Assembly: GCA_964450915.1 (NCBI GenBank)
Contig: CAYVFG010000001.1
Location: forward strand, 1 to 64,000
DNA from: HO2-45-11b sp964450915
Lineage (GTDB): Bacteria; Patescibacteriota; Andersenbacteria; UBA10190
Length of the DNA: 64,000 bases
Direction: 5' to 3'
In this document: piece after piece, positions 9,116 to 15,589 of the stretch
Numbering within the stretch: the first letter of the stretch is position 1
Layout: every line of letters starts with the position of its first letter
Program-made: the position numbers and the translations under genes
Notes under the pieces: model-generated
Told to the model about the DNA's origin: nothing
Seen by the model: only the letters and a program-made list of their open reading frames with translations
Database searches by the model: none

Positions 9116-9148
9116 AAAAAAAGAAGCAGGCGTTTAGAAACACCTGCT
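9116..9148 (-). terminator. Intrinsic terminator ending array D
   Basis: Hairpin AGCAGGTGTTT/AAACGCCTGCT on the minus strand, followed by CTTCTTTTTTT. The T-run ends only a few bases before the -35 of the next promoter. Confidence 0.85.
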
Positions 9149-9199
9149 ACGCACGGAGCGCGAATTAACTCTACGTCAGAACGCTGTAGTTAACTTCAT

Positions 9200-9476
9200 T
9201 ACCCTAGCAAGGAAGAAACCCTGCTCATAACCGTACTTACAAGACACTTAAGCAGGCAGCTGTATACTGCAGAGCGCATAACTACATACACTAGCAAGAA
9301 ATGAATCTTGCTCTGCACGTTGCTTTGCTGCTGAATAATGGACTGCAGATAGCTGCACCTAACCGCGCATACCGGCAAGAATGCTCTTGCCCGCCACCCT
9401 AACCAACTGCTCAGCAATGGAGAGGACCCCAGTTTACCTTACTCAGAAGTAACAATGGCAAAGCGATCCCTTGCTC
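9200..9476 (-). repeat. Hairpin-repeat array D (4 units) downstream of a RAMP-like gene
   Basis: Units lie near 9200, 9287, 9369 and 9451. The first hairpin is AGCAAGG...CCCTGCT. The third is CCGGCAAGAATGCTCTTGCCCG, where the stem core gains an extra G-C pair. The array starts within 20 bases of the stop codon of the 211-residue RAMP-like gene and ends at the terminator 9116-9148. No separate promoter is visible, so it is probably the 3' part of that gene's transcript. Confidence 0.8.
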
Positions 9477-9493
9477 GAACCTGAACGAGACAA

Positions 9494-10129
9494 TTACGAA
9501 GTTTGTTCGTTCCATTCACGAACCCGAAATGCTCCATACGGCCCCTTCTTATTGGGACGATACAATCCTAGCCCTTGACCTTGTCCAGCCATCTGAAACA
9601 ATCGAACAAGTTTTTCACGAAGTATCATGTTGTGATCATACGAAATGTTGATCACGAATCCCCACTGGTCAAACCGGGGATATGAAGTGTAGACCAATCC
9701 TCGGTGTCTCGATGTTTGAGGTGATATGTGACGTACGTGGCATACCCAATCGGGCTCTCGTTCGTCATGCCCGTTGGAAAGAACCGTGAATTCATCTTCG
9801 AAACGAATGACCTCACTGATAATGTCTTCCGCGCTTCTGCAGCATCTAAGCGAGTTCTGACAACGAAGCGCAGCAACTACTGCCCCGCAAAGCATTGAAT
9901 TTGGTATCGCCACTTTACCCGCCGGATTCCGATAGATGCATGCTGCGGCACGATCTCTAAAAGATTCTCTTTTGATGACACTCATCACTTCTTCGGAAAA
10001 TTTGTTCATGATGAGCGGACTTGTACCGATGCAGGCAATGGCAACTGAGCGCATGTCTGCTTCAGGATCTGCGACTCGACCAATCAGTATGCGGTCATTT
10101 ACGATTACCATACGACGAATCTTCCCCAT
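9494..10129 (-). CDS. RAMP/Cas7-like protein, paralogue 1
   Basis: A 211-residue protein, start chosen by GAGG eight bases before the ATG. Residues 27-51 (SVAIACIGTSPLIMNKFSEEV) and 183-207 (GQGLGLYRPNKKGPYGAFRV) match the paralogue at 13243-13899 closely. The layout recalls RAMP proteins: an opening strand ending in SPLxM, an I/L-P-x-x-x-L-x-x-A-L motif (AIPNSMLCGAVVAAL, near 75-88) like the IPGSSLKGALR motif of Cas7/Csm3, and a C-terminal glycine-rich loop. Cas7-type proteins coat guide RNA. It has about 25 extra N-terminal residues relative to its paralogue. A dedicated promoter (10199-10227) precedes it and array D follows. The fold assignment is my inference from motifs; this could instead be a phage protein family of other function. 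Confidence 0.6.
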   Translation of the reverse strand: MGKIRRMVIVNDRILIGRVADPEADMRSVAIACIGTSPLIMNKFSEEVMSVIKRESFRDRAAACIYRNPAGKVAIPNSMLCGAVVAALRCQNSLRCCRSAEDIISEVIRFEDEFTVLSNGHDEREPDWVCHVRHISPQTSRHRGLVYTSYPRFDQWGFVINISYDHNMILREKLVRLFQMAGQGQGLGLYRPNKKGPYGAFRVREWNEQTS

Positions 10130-10198
10130 TATTTATTCCTCAAATTGGAACAGAACAATCAAAAAATCATCCAATAGAATCATCTATTGGAACATGAT

Positions 10199-10227
10199 AA
10201 TTTAGCATAATATTGAAATAAAGTCAA
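10199..10227 (-). promoter_or_regulatory. Sigma70 promoter of the RAMP-like gene 9494-10129
   Basis: Minus-strand TTGACT (10222-10227), 17-base spacer ending ATTATGC (extended -10) and TAAATT (10199-10204). Confidence 0.8.
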
Positions 10228-10236
10228 AATTTACGC

Positions 10237-10269
10237 AAAAAAAGAAGCAGGCATATAAAACACCTGCTC
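10237..10269 (-). terminator. Intrinsic terminator ending array E
   Basis: Hairpin GAGCAGGTGTTTTATATGCCTGCT on the minus strand (stem AGCAGG/CCTGCT plus an inner part), followed by TTCTTTTTTT. Confidence 0.85.
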
Positions 10270-10320
10270 TAAAAGAAGCTACAGTGAACCTGGCTAGAAT
10301 CTACGCTAGGACACGCAAAT

Positions 10321-11225
10321 ACACTAGCAAGGGAACCCCTGCTCTGTGCCGTATTGAACCGCACGTTAGTTTACGCTGCGAGACCAAACGGCAATACCAG
10401 CAAGACTAAACTTGCTCTCCCAGGACACAGTAATCTAGGTTACTGTACTACGCTCAAGTGATCTCTACAGAACAGAATAATACTAACAAGAATGACAACA
10501 CTCTTGCTCGATACGGCACCCTAGGAAACGTAACTCAACCCTAGAGTAGCGCTGACACAAGCAAAAACTTGCTCTCAACGAAACCTTTGTTCGCCTAACA
10601 CCAGCCAACCGAGGGACACTGGGCATCAGAACACGCCAGTGCAAACAATAGCAAGATTTTTCTTGCTCGACACCAAAGGTGACGGGACTGAACTACAGGC
10701 CAGAAAACTATATACACTAGCAGGAAGAGCCCTGCCCATAACTGCTGTGCGCACTAGTTGACGGGAACACACGTAACCCTGGGGGACCTAATACACTAGC
10801 AAATCGGAACTTGCCCAACACCTTAGCCGGCATTAACACACTAAACGCAAGCCTAGCGGAACTAAGACAGAAGCAAGCAACGCTTGCTGATTACTAAGGC
10901 GAAGAAAACTCTGCTCAAGTCAAGGACTCTCAACTCAAGTCTACCTAAAATACTAGCAAGGAAATTCTTGCTCAGCATGACACACTACCGCTCAGCACAA
11001 CAGACTTCTGAAGAAAGCTACAGGCTAGAGAAGATTAATACTAGCAAGAAAACTTGCTCATCACTTCAGAAAGGAAAACGTTGCGAAAGTAGACTGTGCG
11101 TTACTCTGGGTAATACACCAGCAAGAAATAAATCTTGCTCGCTAGCGGAGCGTATAATAGCGAACTCAAGAAAACCTGGCGGGGCTGCACTCCACTTCAA
11201 CACTAGTAAGAAAGGCTTCTTGCTC
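10321..11225 (-). repeat. Hairpin-repeat array E (12 or 13 units)
   Basis: Units lie near 10321, 10394, 10480, 10555, 10646, 10713, 10790, 10869, 10949, 11038, 11115 and 11199. The unit at 10869-10890 is a variant (AGCAAGC/GCTTGCT) followed at once by a decayed second dyad (10890-10916). The unit at 10480 has an expanded loop. Variable segments contain strong stems: CAGTAA/TTACTG at 10429-10446, CACTGG/CCAGTG at 10616-10640, CACC/GGTG at 10671-10681, and nested GCCGT/ACGGC and CGCA/TGCG in 10348-10392. A promoter (11315-11343) and terminator (10237-10269) bracket it on the minus strand, with no protein gene inside. This is the largest of the six sub-arrays. Confidence 0.88.
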
Positions 11226-11314
11226 TTTAGTACACTCGAAAATGGGCCACGAAACTAGGCAAGAGCAAACCTAAGTTCACTACACGTACTTCTTAAGTTG
11301 TTAAAGAACGAATT

Positions 11315-11343
11315 AAAATAACACAAGATTATATTTTTTGCAA
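11315..11343 (-). promoter_or_regulatory. Sigma70-like promoter of array E
   Basis: Minus-strand TTGCAA (11338-11343), 17 bases, TATTTT (11315-11320). It matches the array C promoter almost base for base, including the leader word GTTCTTTAACAACT. Confidence 0.78.
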
Positions 11344-11345
11344 GT

Positions 11346-11379
11346 AAAAAAAGAAGCAGGCGTTTGGAAACACCTGCTC
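11346..11379 (-). terminator. Intrinsic terminator ending array F
   Basis: Minus-strand hairpin AGCAGGTGTTT/AAACGCCTGCT followed by CTTCTTTTTTT, abutting the array E promoter. Confidence 0.85.
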
Positions 11380-11423
11380 GAGACTGAGCCTAAGCCCACT
11401 AGAGAGCACGTAACATCACGTGA

Positions 11424-11998
11424 ATACTAGCAAGAGACTTCTTGCTGCGCGCCAAAGATAACGACAAGAAAGAACACGATACTACGCCAGACGAACATAC
11501 ACCAGCAAGTCGAAACCTGCCCCAAACGCCACCGTGACATACAATATCGTACGACACTCAAACAAGCTATACTGAATCCAGCAAACCAGCAGAACTATTT
11601 CTGCCCTCGACAAAACGGCGCCGTAGACGACTTGAATATAGGGTACTGTGCTAAACCAAATACACTAGCAAGGCTTGGCCCTGCTCCTCACGAAAGACGA
11701 GATTACCCCAGCAGACTCAACTTTAGAGTGCAGTGCGATAACACAAGCAAGAAAATTCTTGCTCTCGAGAACGGGGTGCTTTACGCCGGGGTACGTAAGC
11801 CGACGCCAGGGTAACTTATAACACAAGCGAGCAACTTCTCGCTCTGCACCAAACCAAACTGGAATGTAGGTAACAGTGTCGTAGCGCAGAATATCACACA
11901 AGCAAGAATAAACTTGCTCACCACTATAGCGGACCGTGCCAGGCATGAGTCCAGTCGACGTGACGAGAGCACATTATAATAGCAAGAGAGTCTTGCTC
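11424..11998 (-). repeat. Hairpin-repeat array F (8 units)
   Basis: Units lie near 11424, 11499, 11584, 11661, 11741, 11821, 11895 and 11976. The unit at 11821-11844 is AGCGAGCAACTTCTCGCT, where both stem arms changed together (CGAG/CTCG in place of CAAG/CTTG), a clear compensatory pair. The unit at 11584 is AGCAGAACTATTTCTGCC. Variable segments again pair internally: CACGT/ACGTG at 11408-11423, ACTC/GAGT at 11715-11729, and GGAC/GTCC enclosing TGC/GCA at 11932-11953. The array lies after the cold-shock-like protein gene and its weak terminator (12056-12090), and before the strong terminator at 11346-11379. Confidence 0.85.
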
Positions 11999-12055
11999 AC
12001 AAACAATAGTCGAACGGACCGGAACAAACTGCACTAAAGCACGCTTGACGTTAAT

Positions 12056-12090
12056 AAAGAAGCGGGCAATTCAGATGAATCACCCGCTTT
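12056..12090 (-). terminator. Hairpin with weak T-run after the CSD-like gene
   Basis: Minus-strand stem AGCGGG/CCCGCT with inner ATTCA/TGAAT, followed by TTCTTTATT, a poor T-run compared with the array terminators. It may stop only part of the transcripts, letting array F be read from the upstream promoter. Confidence 0.6.
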
Positions 12091-12132
12091 GGACTGCGCT
12101 GCAAAGCAGGTTAGTCAACAGCAGAACAGTAT

Positions 12133-13041
12133 TTACACCAGCGAGATGCCGTATGCCTGCTTGGCAAATGATGTTTGTCGAGGAGTGGAAAATCTCCCAC
12201 CCGACCGAACAAATGGTTCATCAAGCTTTTCGTACGTCACCCGCTCACCAGGTACCAAGAACTGCCGAAGTGGGCGCTTCGGAGCGTCTCGCCATCCGAC
12301 GCGCGCCGTAATCCGCTGATCACCCACGTAGGTGATGATCGTGCCGACACCTCGAGCTTGGTAGAAACTTTCCACCACGCCTTCGTTGTCTTGAAGATCA
12401 TGCGGAACTTGCAACTCAGGCTCCTCCACATACTCCGCTCCCGAAGGAATGACGAGTTCTGGACGAACAAGTTGTTCCATCAACATCCAGTCTGCCAACA
12501 AATTGTTGAACGACTGGTGCCGTTCGAGCCGCGGAAATGTTGGTCCGTCTCGATCAACGCATTGCAATCGATCATAGGCAAGTTGAACGGTGAGAAAGAA
12601 GTTGCCGCCTTGCGAGACGACCGCCACCTTCCACACGTTCATAAGATTCGTAGGCGAGCTCCCGTTCAAGACAAGCCCTGCAATGCAGAGCATGTTGTTG
12701 GGGTAGCTCACGAACGATTCGCCTTGGCCATCGGTGCTGGCTTCGACCGGCATCTTAATGCCGTACACCTTCGATCCAGAAGGAAGTCCGCGAGCGGCTA
12801 CTGCCGCTTGCATCTCCTTCTGAAATGGCTTTTTGGGCTCGCCAGGCGCAGCCCAGTCTCGCTGAAGCCTGCACTCGTCGCTGCCTTGTCGGATAAATCC
12901 GAAGCAAGGAACGCCGGGGTCAACCGTGGCATCCAACACGACATGCCCAGAATAGAGCTTGCCCATGGACCCGTCTTCCGCAACGTCGATCAATCGACCT
13001 TGCTTGTAGACATTCAGCGTAACACCAGGAATCCGAATCAT
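12133..13041 (-). CDS. Protein of the array locus with a cold-shock-like C-terminal domain
   Basis: A 302-residue protein. The ATG at 13041 is chosen because AGAAGGG lies nine bases upstream; a TTG at 13071 would have no such site. Residues 1-210 show no family I can name; they look strand-rich (SGHVVLDATVDPGVPCFGFI, GNFFLTVQLAYD). Residues 220-275 resemble a cold-shock/OB domain: GVVESFYQARGVGTIIT aligns with the G-x-V-x-x-F-x-x-x-K-G-x-G-F-I core, and FLVPGERVTYEK with the closing G-Q-x-V-x-F strand. Such domains bind single-stranded RNA or DNA. It has its own promoter (13119-13147) and is followed by array F. A role in binding array RNA is inference; it might be a Cas5-like or unrelated component. 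Confidence 0.55.
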   Translation of the reverse strand: MIRIPGVTLNVYKQGRLIDVAEDGSMGKLYSGHVVLDATVDPGVPCFGFIRQGSDECRLQRDWAAPGEPKKPFQKEMQAAVAARGLPSGSKVYGIKMPVEASTDGQGESFVSYPNNMLCIAGLVLNGSSPTNLMNVWKVAVVSQGGNFFLTVQLAYDRLQCVDRDGPTFPRLERHQSFNNLLADWMLMEQLVRPELVIPSGAEYVEEPELQVPHDLQDNEGVVESFYQARGVGTIITYVGDQRITARVGWRDAPKRPLRQFLVPGERVTYEKLDEPFVRSGGRFSTPRQTSFAKQAYGISLV

Positions 13042-13118
13042 GATTCCAACCCTTCTTTTGCAAATTGACAACGATCAACCACACAATCTCGAAAGGCACT
13101 CCCAATCGAGAACATTGC

Positions 13119-13147
13119 TTTGTAGCATGACTTGCATAAAATGTCAA
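13119..13147 (-). promoter_or_regulatory. Consensus sigma70 promoter of the CSD-like gene
   Basis: Minus-strand TTGACA (13142-13147), 17-base spacer ending TCATGC (extended -10) and TACAAA (13119-13124). It directly follows the T-run of the preceding terminator. Confidence 0.85.
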
Positions 13148-13180
13148 GAAAAAAAGAAGCGAGAGTAATGAAACTCTCGC
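13148..13180 (-). terminator. Intrinsic terminator after RAMP-like gene 13243-13899
   Basis: The stem GCGAGAGT/ACTCTCGC with the same loop as at 5789-5810 is followed by TTCTTTTTTT on the minus strand. The two copies suggest a shared origin of the two units. Confidence 0.88.
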
Positions 13181-13242
13181 TATTTACTTCTCCTAACGTT
13201 GAATTGGGAACAGATAGACGTTTCAAGACACGTCCGAACGAA

Positions 13243-13899
13243 CTAAGCCGCCGCTTTGCCTTCTTCCTTTCCGTCGACCACGATCTTGATGGTGTTGTCG
13301 GATGAAGCGACAGCGTCGTCGTTCCATTCGATGACCCGGAACATTCCGTACGGCCCCTTCTTGTTCGGGCGGAACGATCCGAGTCCCTGGCTGGTACCGG
13401 CGTTGGCGAACAGCTTGAGAACCGAGTCGCGTCCGGCGATCTTTTCGTCGTACGTGAGCTCAACTTCGAACGCCCATTCGTCGCATCGCGGACGGACGAC
13501 GCACACAGCCACGGGACTCGCCGAAGCATTGCTGACGCCTCGCCTGCTGTCGGGAACCCATGTCGGCTCCTTCCCATCCCGACCGTTCGTGAGGTACAGG
13601 TGCTGGCTCGTCACCGTCAAGAAGTCGAACAAAGTCGTGGTCTGCGCTGTCGAGACCTGCTTCTTGCCGAGCTTGACATTGCGACCAGCGGTCACCAACG
13701 CTGCGATCAGCATCTGTGCCGGCAGGGCGAGCTTACCATCCTTGTCGGTGTAGACCTTTTCCTTGGCCTTTTCCTCTTGAGGACGATCCTTCTGGAGTTG
13801 GAGCCGAACGCCGGTATCGAGGCTTTTGAGCACCTCTTCCGACATCCGATCCATCAACAAAGGGCTGATCCCCACGCACACGCATCGAACTTTTCGCAT
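13243..13899 (-). CDS. RAMP/Cas7-like protein, paralogue 2
   Basis: A 218-residue protein, start set by TTGGAG seven bases before the ATG. It opens with VRCVCVGISPLLMDRMSEEVL, has KLALPAQMLIAALVTAGR at 56-73 (compare the RAMP IPGSSLKGALR motif), and the glycine-rich GLGSFRPNKKGPYGMFRV at 172-189. Motif order and spacing match its paralogue at 9494-10129, and identity is concentrated in the first and last blocks. In Cas7-like RAMP proteins the strand-1 motif and the glycine loop lie at the RNA-binding face. The tail after 195 is Asp/Lys/Ala-rich and probably disordered. It is a single-gene unit with promoter 13975-14003 and terminator 13148-13180. RAMP membership is motif-based inference; no catalytic residue is evident. 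Confidence 0.6.
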   Translation of the reverse strand: MRKVRCVCVGISPLLMDRMSEEVLKSLDTGVRLQLQKDRPQEEKAKEKVYTDKDGKLALPAQMLIAALVTAGRNVKLGKKQVSTAQTTTLFDFLTVTSQHLYLTNGRDGKEPTWVPDSRRGVSNASASPVAVCVVRPRCDEWAFEVELTYDEKIAGRDSVLKLFANAGTSQGLGSFRPNKKGPYGMFRVIEWNDDAVASSDNTIKIVVDGKEEGKAAA

Positions 13900-13974
13900 G
13901 GCTGAACTCCAATTCTTCTATTGTAAAGACACGAAACGATTGTTCCATCAAGACCTTTTCTTGCGGAACAAATG

Positions 13975-14003
13975 ACCCTAGCATAATGATAAAATCTTGT
14001 CAA
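13975..14003 (-). promoter_or_regulatory. Sigma70 promoter of RAMP-like gene 13243-13899
   Basis: Minus-strand TTGACA (13998-14003), 17-base spacer ending ATTATGC and TAGGGT (13975-13980). It shares the ATGCTA extended -10 word with the other promoters of the locus. Confidence 0.8.
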
Positions 14004-14012
14004 TAGCAAAAG

Positions 14013-14045
14013 AAAAAGACCCCGATGCCACGTGGCAAAGGGGTC
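14013..14045 (-). terminator. Intrinsic terminator after the 60-residue basic protein gene
   Basis: Minus-strand stem GACCCC/GGGGTC with inner TGCCA/TGGCA, followed by a run of T. Confidence 0.85.
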
Positions 14046-14070
14046 AGGGCAAATTCACCCTAAAACATTA

Positions 14071-14253
14071 TTACGACTTCTTGGCATTTTGAGAAAGATG
14101 AGCGTACTTGTTTTGCGCCTTCCCTCTCCTCAAGCGCCTGCTTTTGCGAGTCTCGCCGCCCGGTTTCTTCATCTTCTTGCTGCTGCCGCTTTTCCCACTT
14201 GTACCAGTAAAGTGGGTACTTTTGTGAGAATGCCCACGATTACTACGAGCCAT
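14071..14253 (-). CDS. Small basic protein, 60 residues
   Basis: A very basic peptide: about a third of its residues are Lys, Arg or His, with many Ser and Gly (GHSHKSTHFTGTSGKSG, KKPGGETRKSRRLRRG). AAAGGG lies seven bases before the ATG, a promoter with a perfect TATAAT is at 14300-14327, and a strong terminator follows, so the gene is real despite its size. The composition suggests a nucleic-acid-binding or ribosome-associated peptide. I do not recognise a family. Whether it belongs to the hairpin-array locus, which it borders in the same orientation, is open. Confidence 0.7.
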   Translation of the reverse strand: MARSNRGHSHKSTHFTGTSGKSGSSKKMKKPGGETRKSRRLRRGKAQNKYAHLSQNAKKS

Positions 14254-14299
14254 TACGATTTCCCTTTCAATTTCGCACTAAGAAAGAACACGTTAGGAT

Positions 14300-14327
14300 A
14301 TTATACATATTATCTTAATAACGTCAA
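14300..14327 (-). promoter_or_regulatory. Sigma70 promoter of the small basic protein gene
   Basis: Minus-strand TTGACG (14322-14327), 16-base spacer ending ATATG, TATAAT (14300-14305). Confidence 0.8.
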
Positions 14328-14380
14328 GTTGTGTTCGATGCATGTCGGTATACCCTTATATATGAAAAGAGGTGATATTT

Positions 14381-15034
14381 ATGAATATACGAAACACGTT
14401 TATAAAAACTGTCGGATTTGCTCTCGTACTTGTAAGTTCATTTTTACTTGTACCAGTAACGCATGCATCTACAGGATTACTTGATCGCGTACATGAAGCG
14501 CTCGTTACTGCCAATCTTCCCACTGACCAAAAAACGCAGCAAGCATACGACGTATGCGTTATCAGCGGACACTATACAACATTCGAACAATTGGTAAACG
14601 CAATGAAATGGCAAAAACAACACGGCCATACTATTCCAGATGTAATGAAGTGCATGGACACGAAGAATGTTTGGAAATTCACCGGAGAAGTCACAGAAGT
14701 AAACAAATGGAAGCTGGAAACAGTTGGTGTTACAAAAAATGGATTGGAAACTCGGCCGAAGTTCGATATTACCAACCATACCGTTGTAAAACATGGCGTG
14801 CTGTTATTCGATGCAAACTACCAGATGCACTACAACGTGAAGGATGAAATTCGAAGAGGTTCTGCCGTTACCGTATGGGCAACACACAACAATGAAGCGC
14901 TGATTATCCAGAACAATGCGCCGCACGGACAAGGAGACTATTACGGACACGTTGATTGCCCGTCATGCCAAGTAGACAATACATTTGCCGCAACCCCAGA
15001 TCCGATTATCAACGAATATCACTGCGAAGATTAA
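14381..15034 (+). CDS. Secreted protein with a C-terminal repeat-family domain, paralogue 1
   Basis: The ATG at 14381 follows AGAGGTG at good spacing; the upstream GTG at 14372 would overlap that site. About 217 residues with a signal peptide (VGFALVLVSSFLLVPVTHAS). The first half (residues 30-85) is a short helical region with one Cys. The second half, from WKFTGEVTEVNKWKLE, is paralogous to the whole mature protein encoded at 15173-15589. Shared landmarks are KFDIT, HGVLLFDA, RRGSAVTVWAT, NNAPHGQGDYYGHVDC and a C-x-x-C pair. It probably acts outside the membrane; the paired cysteines could bind metal or form a disulfide. No family name is offered. Confidence 0.75.
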   Translation: MNIRNTFIKTVGFALVLVSSFLLVPVTHASTGLLDRVHEALVTANLPTDQKTQQAYDVCVISGHYTTFEQLVNAMKWQKQHGHTIPDVMKCMDTKNVWKFTGEVTEVNKWKLETVGVTKNGLETRPKFDITNHTVVKHGVLLFDANYQMHYNVKDEIRRGSAVTVWATHNNEALIIQNNAPHGQGDYYGHVDCPSCQVDNTFAATPDPIINEYHCED

Positions 15035-15055
15035 CTCGAAAGCAACGCATGAAGT

Positions 15056-15093
15056 ATCAATACCCCCGTCATTAGCGGGGGTATTGATTTTTT
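15056..15093 (+). terminator. Strong intrinsic terminator
   Basis: A 12-bp perfect stem ATCAATACCCCC/GGGGGTATTGAT followed by T6, between the two paralogous secreted-protein genes. They are therefore separate transcription units. Confidence 0.9.
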
Positions 15094-15172
15094 GTCAGCA
15101 AATTATAACGCATTGCGTTTGCGAATACTGCCATGATTTGTATGGTGGATATATGAAAGAAGGTGATAGCGT

Positions 15173-15589
15173 ATGAAAACATTACACAAGATACGCGCAG
15201 TAAGCGCCGCAGTTGCTGTTATTATTTCAATCGCTTTCTTTCAGTTTGCGCGTGCCGCAGACACCACATTTACTCCCGGAACCTGGGTATTTACCGGCAT
15301 GGTAACGGAAGTAAATCAGAACAAGATTGAGTTATTTGGAATGAATGCAAACGGAGTAGAGGCATGGCCAAAATTCAGCATCACGCCCGATACTCAAGTA
15401 AAAAACGGGGTCTTATTGTTCAATGCAAGCAACGACGTTCGATGGAATGTTCCCAACGAAATCCAGCGAGGATCATCGGTAACAGTATGGGCGACCACAT
15501 CCGGCAAGGCAATGGTTATTAAAAACAATGCTCCGGCAGGCCAAGCAGACTACTACGGACAAGTTGACTGCTCGCATTGCGGCAGTTAA
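15173..15589 (+). CDS. Secreted protein, paralogue 2 (single domain)
   Basis: A 138-residue protein with a signal peptide (residues 1-29, ending ARAAD), starting at an ATG after GAAGGTG. The mature part, beginning WVFTGMVTEVNQNKIE, matches the C-terminal half of the protein encoded at 14381-15034 along its whole length and ends with GQADYYGQVDCSHCG. Conserved NNAP, YYG and DCxxC indicate a small extracytoplasmic domain. It looks like a beta-rich OB-like fold, which is a guess. The stop codon overlaps that of the convergent glyoxalase-fold gene by four bases. Confidence 0.75.
   Translation: MKTLHKIRAVSAAVAVIISIAFFQFARAADTTFTPGTWVFTGMVTEVNQNKIELFGMNANGVEAWPKFSITPDTQVKNGVLLFNASNDVRWNVPNEIQRGSSVTVWATTSGKAMVIKNNAPAGQADYYGQVDCSHCGS

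Noticed and set aside
10884..11258. A 124-residue plus-strand open frame inside array E (also similar short frames in arrays A, C, D and F)
   Set aside because: They run through repeats and variable segments, lack ribosome-binding sites, are not conserved between arrays and lie opposite to the promoters.
5045..11998. A classical CRISPR array
   Set aside because: Repeats are not identical, unit spacing varies from 70 to 90 bp, the palindrome stems covary, and no Cas1, Cas2 or Cas6-like gene is present. I list them as dyad arrays.
5045..11998. Integron attC sites or TIGR arrays
   Set aside because: There is no integrase and there are no cassette ORFs between the dyads, despite the GTTAG words. 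No Nop-domain Tas-like protein is found near the arrays.
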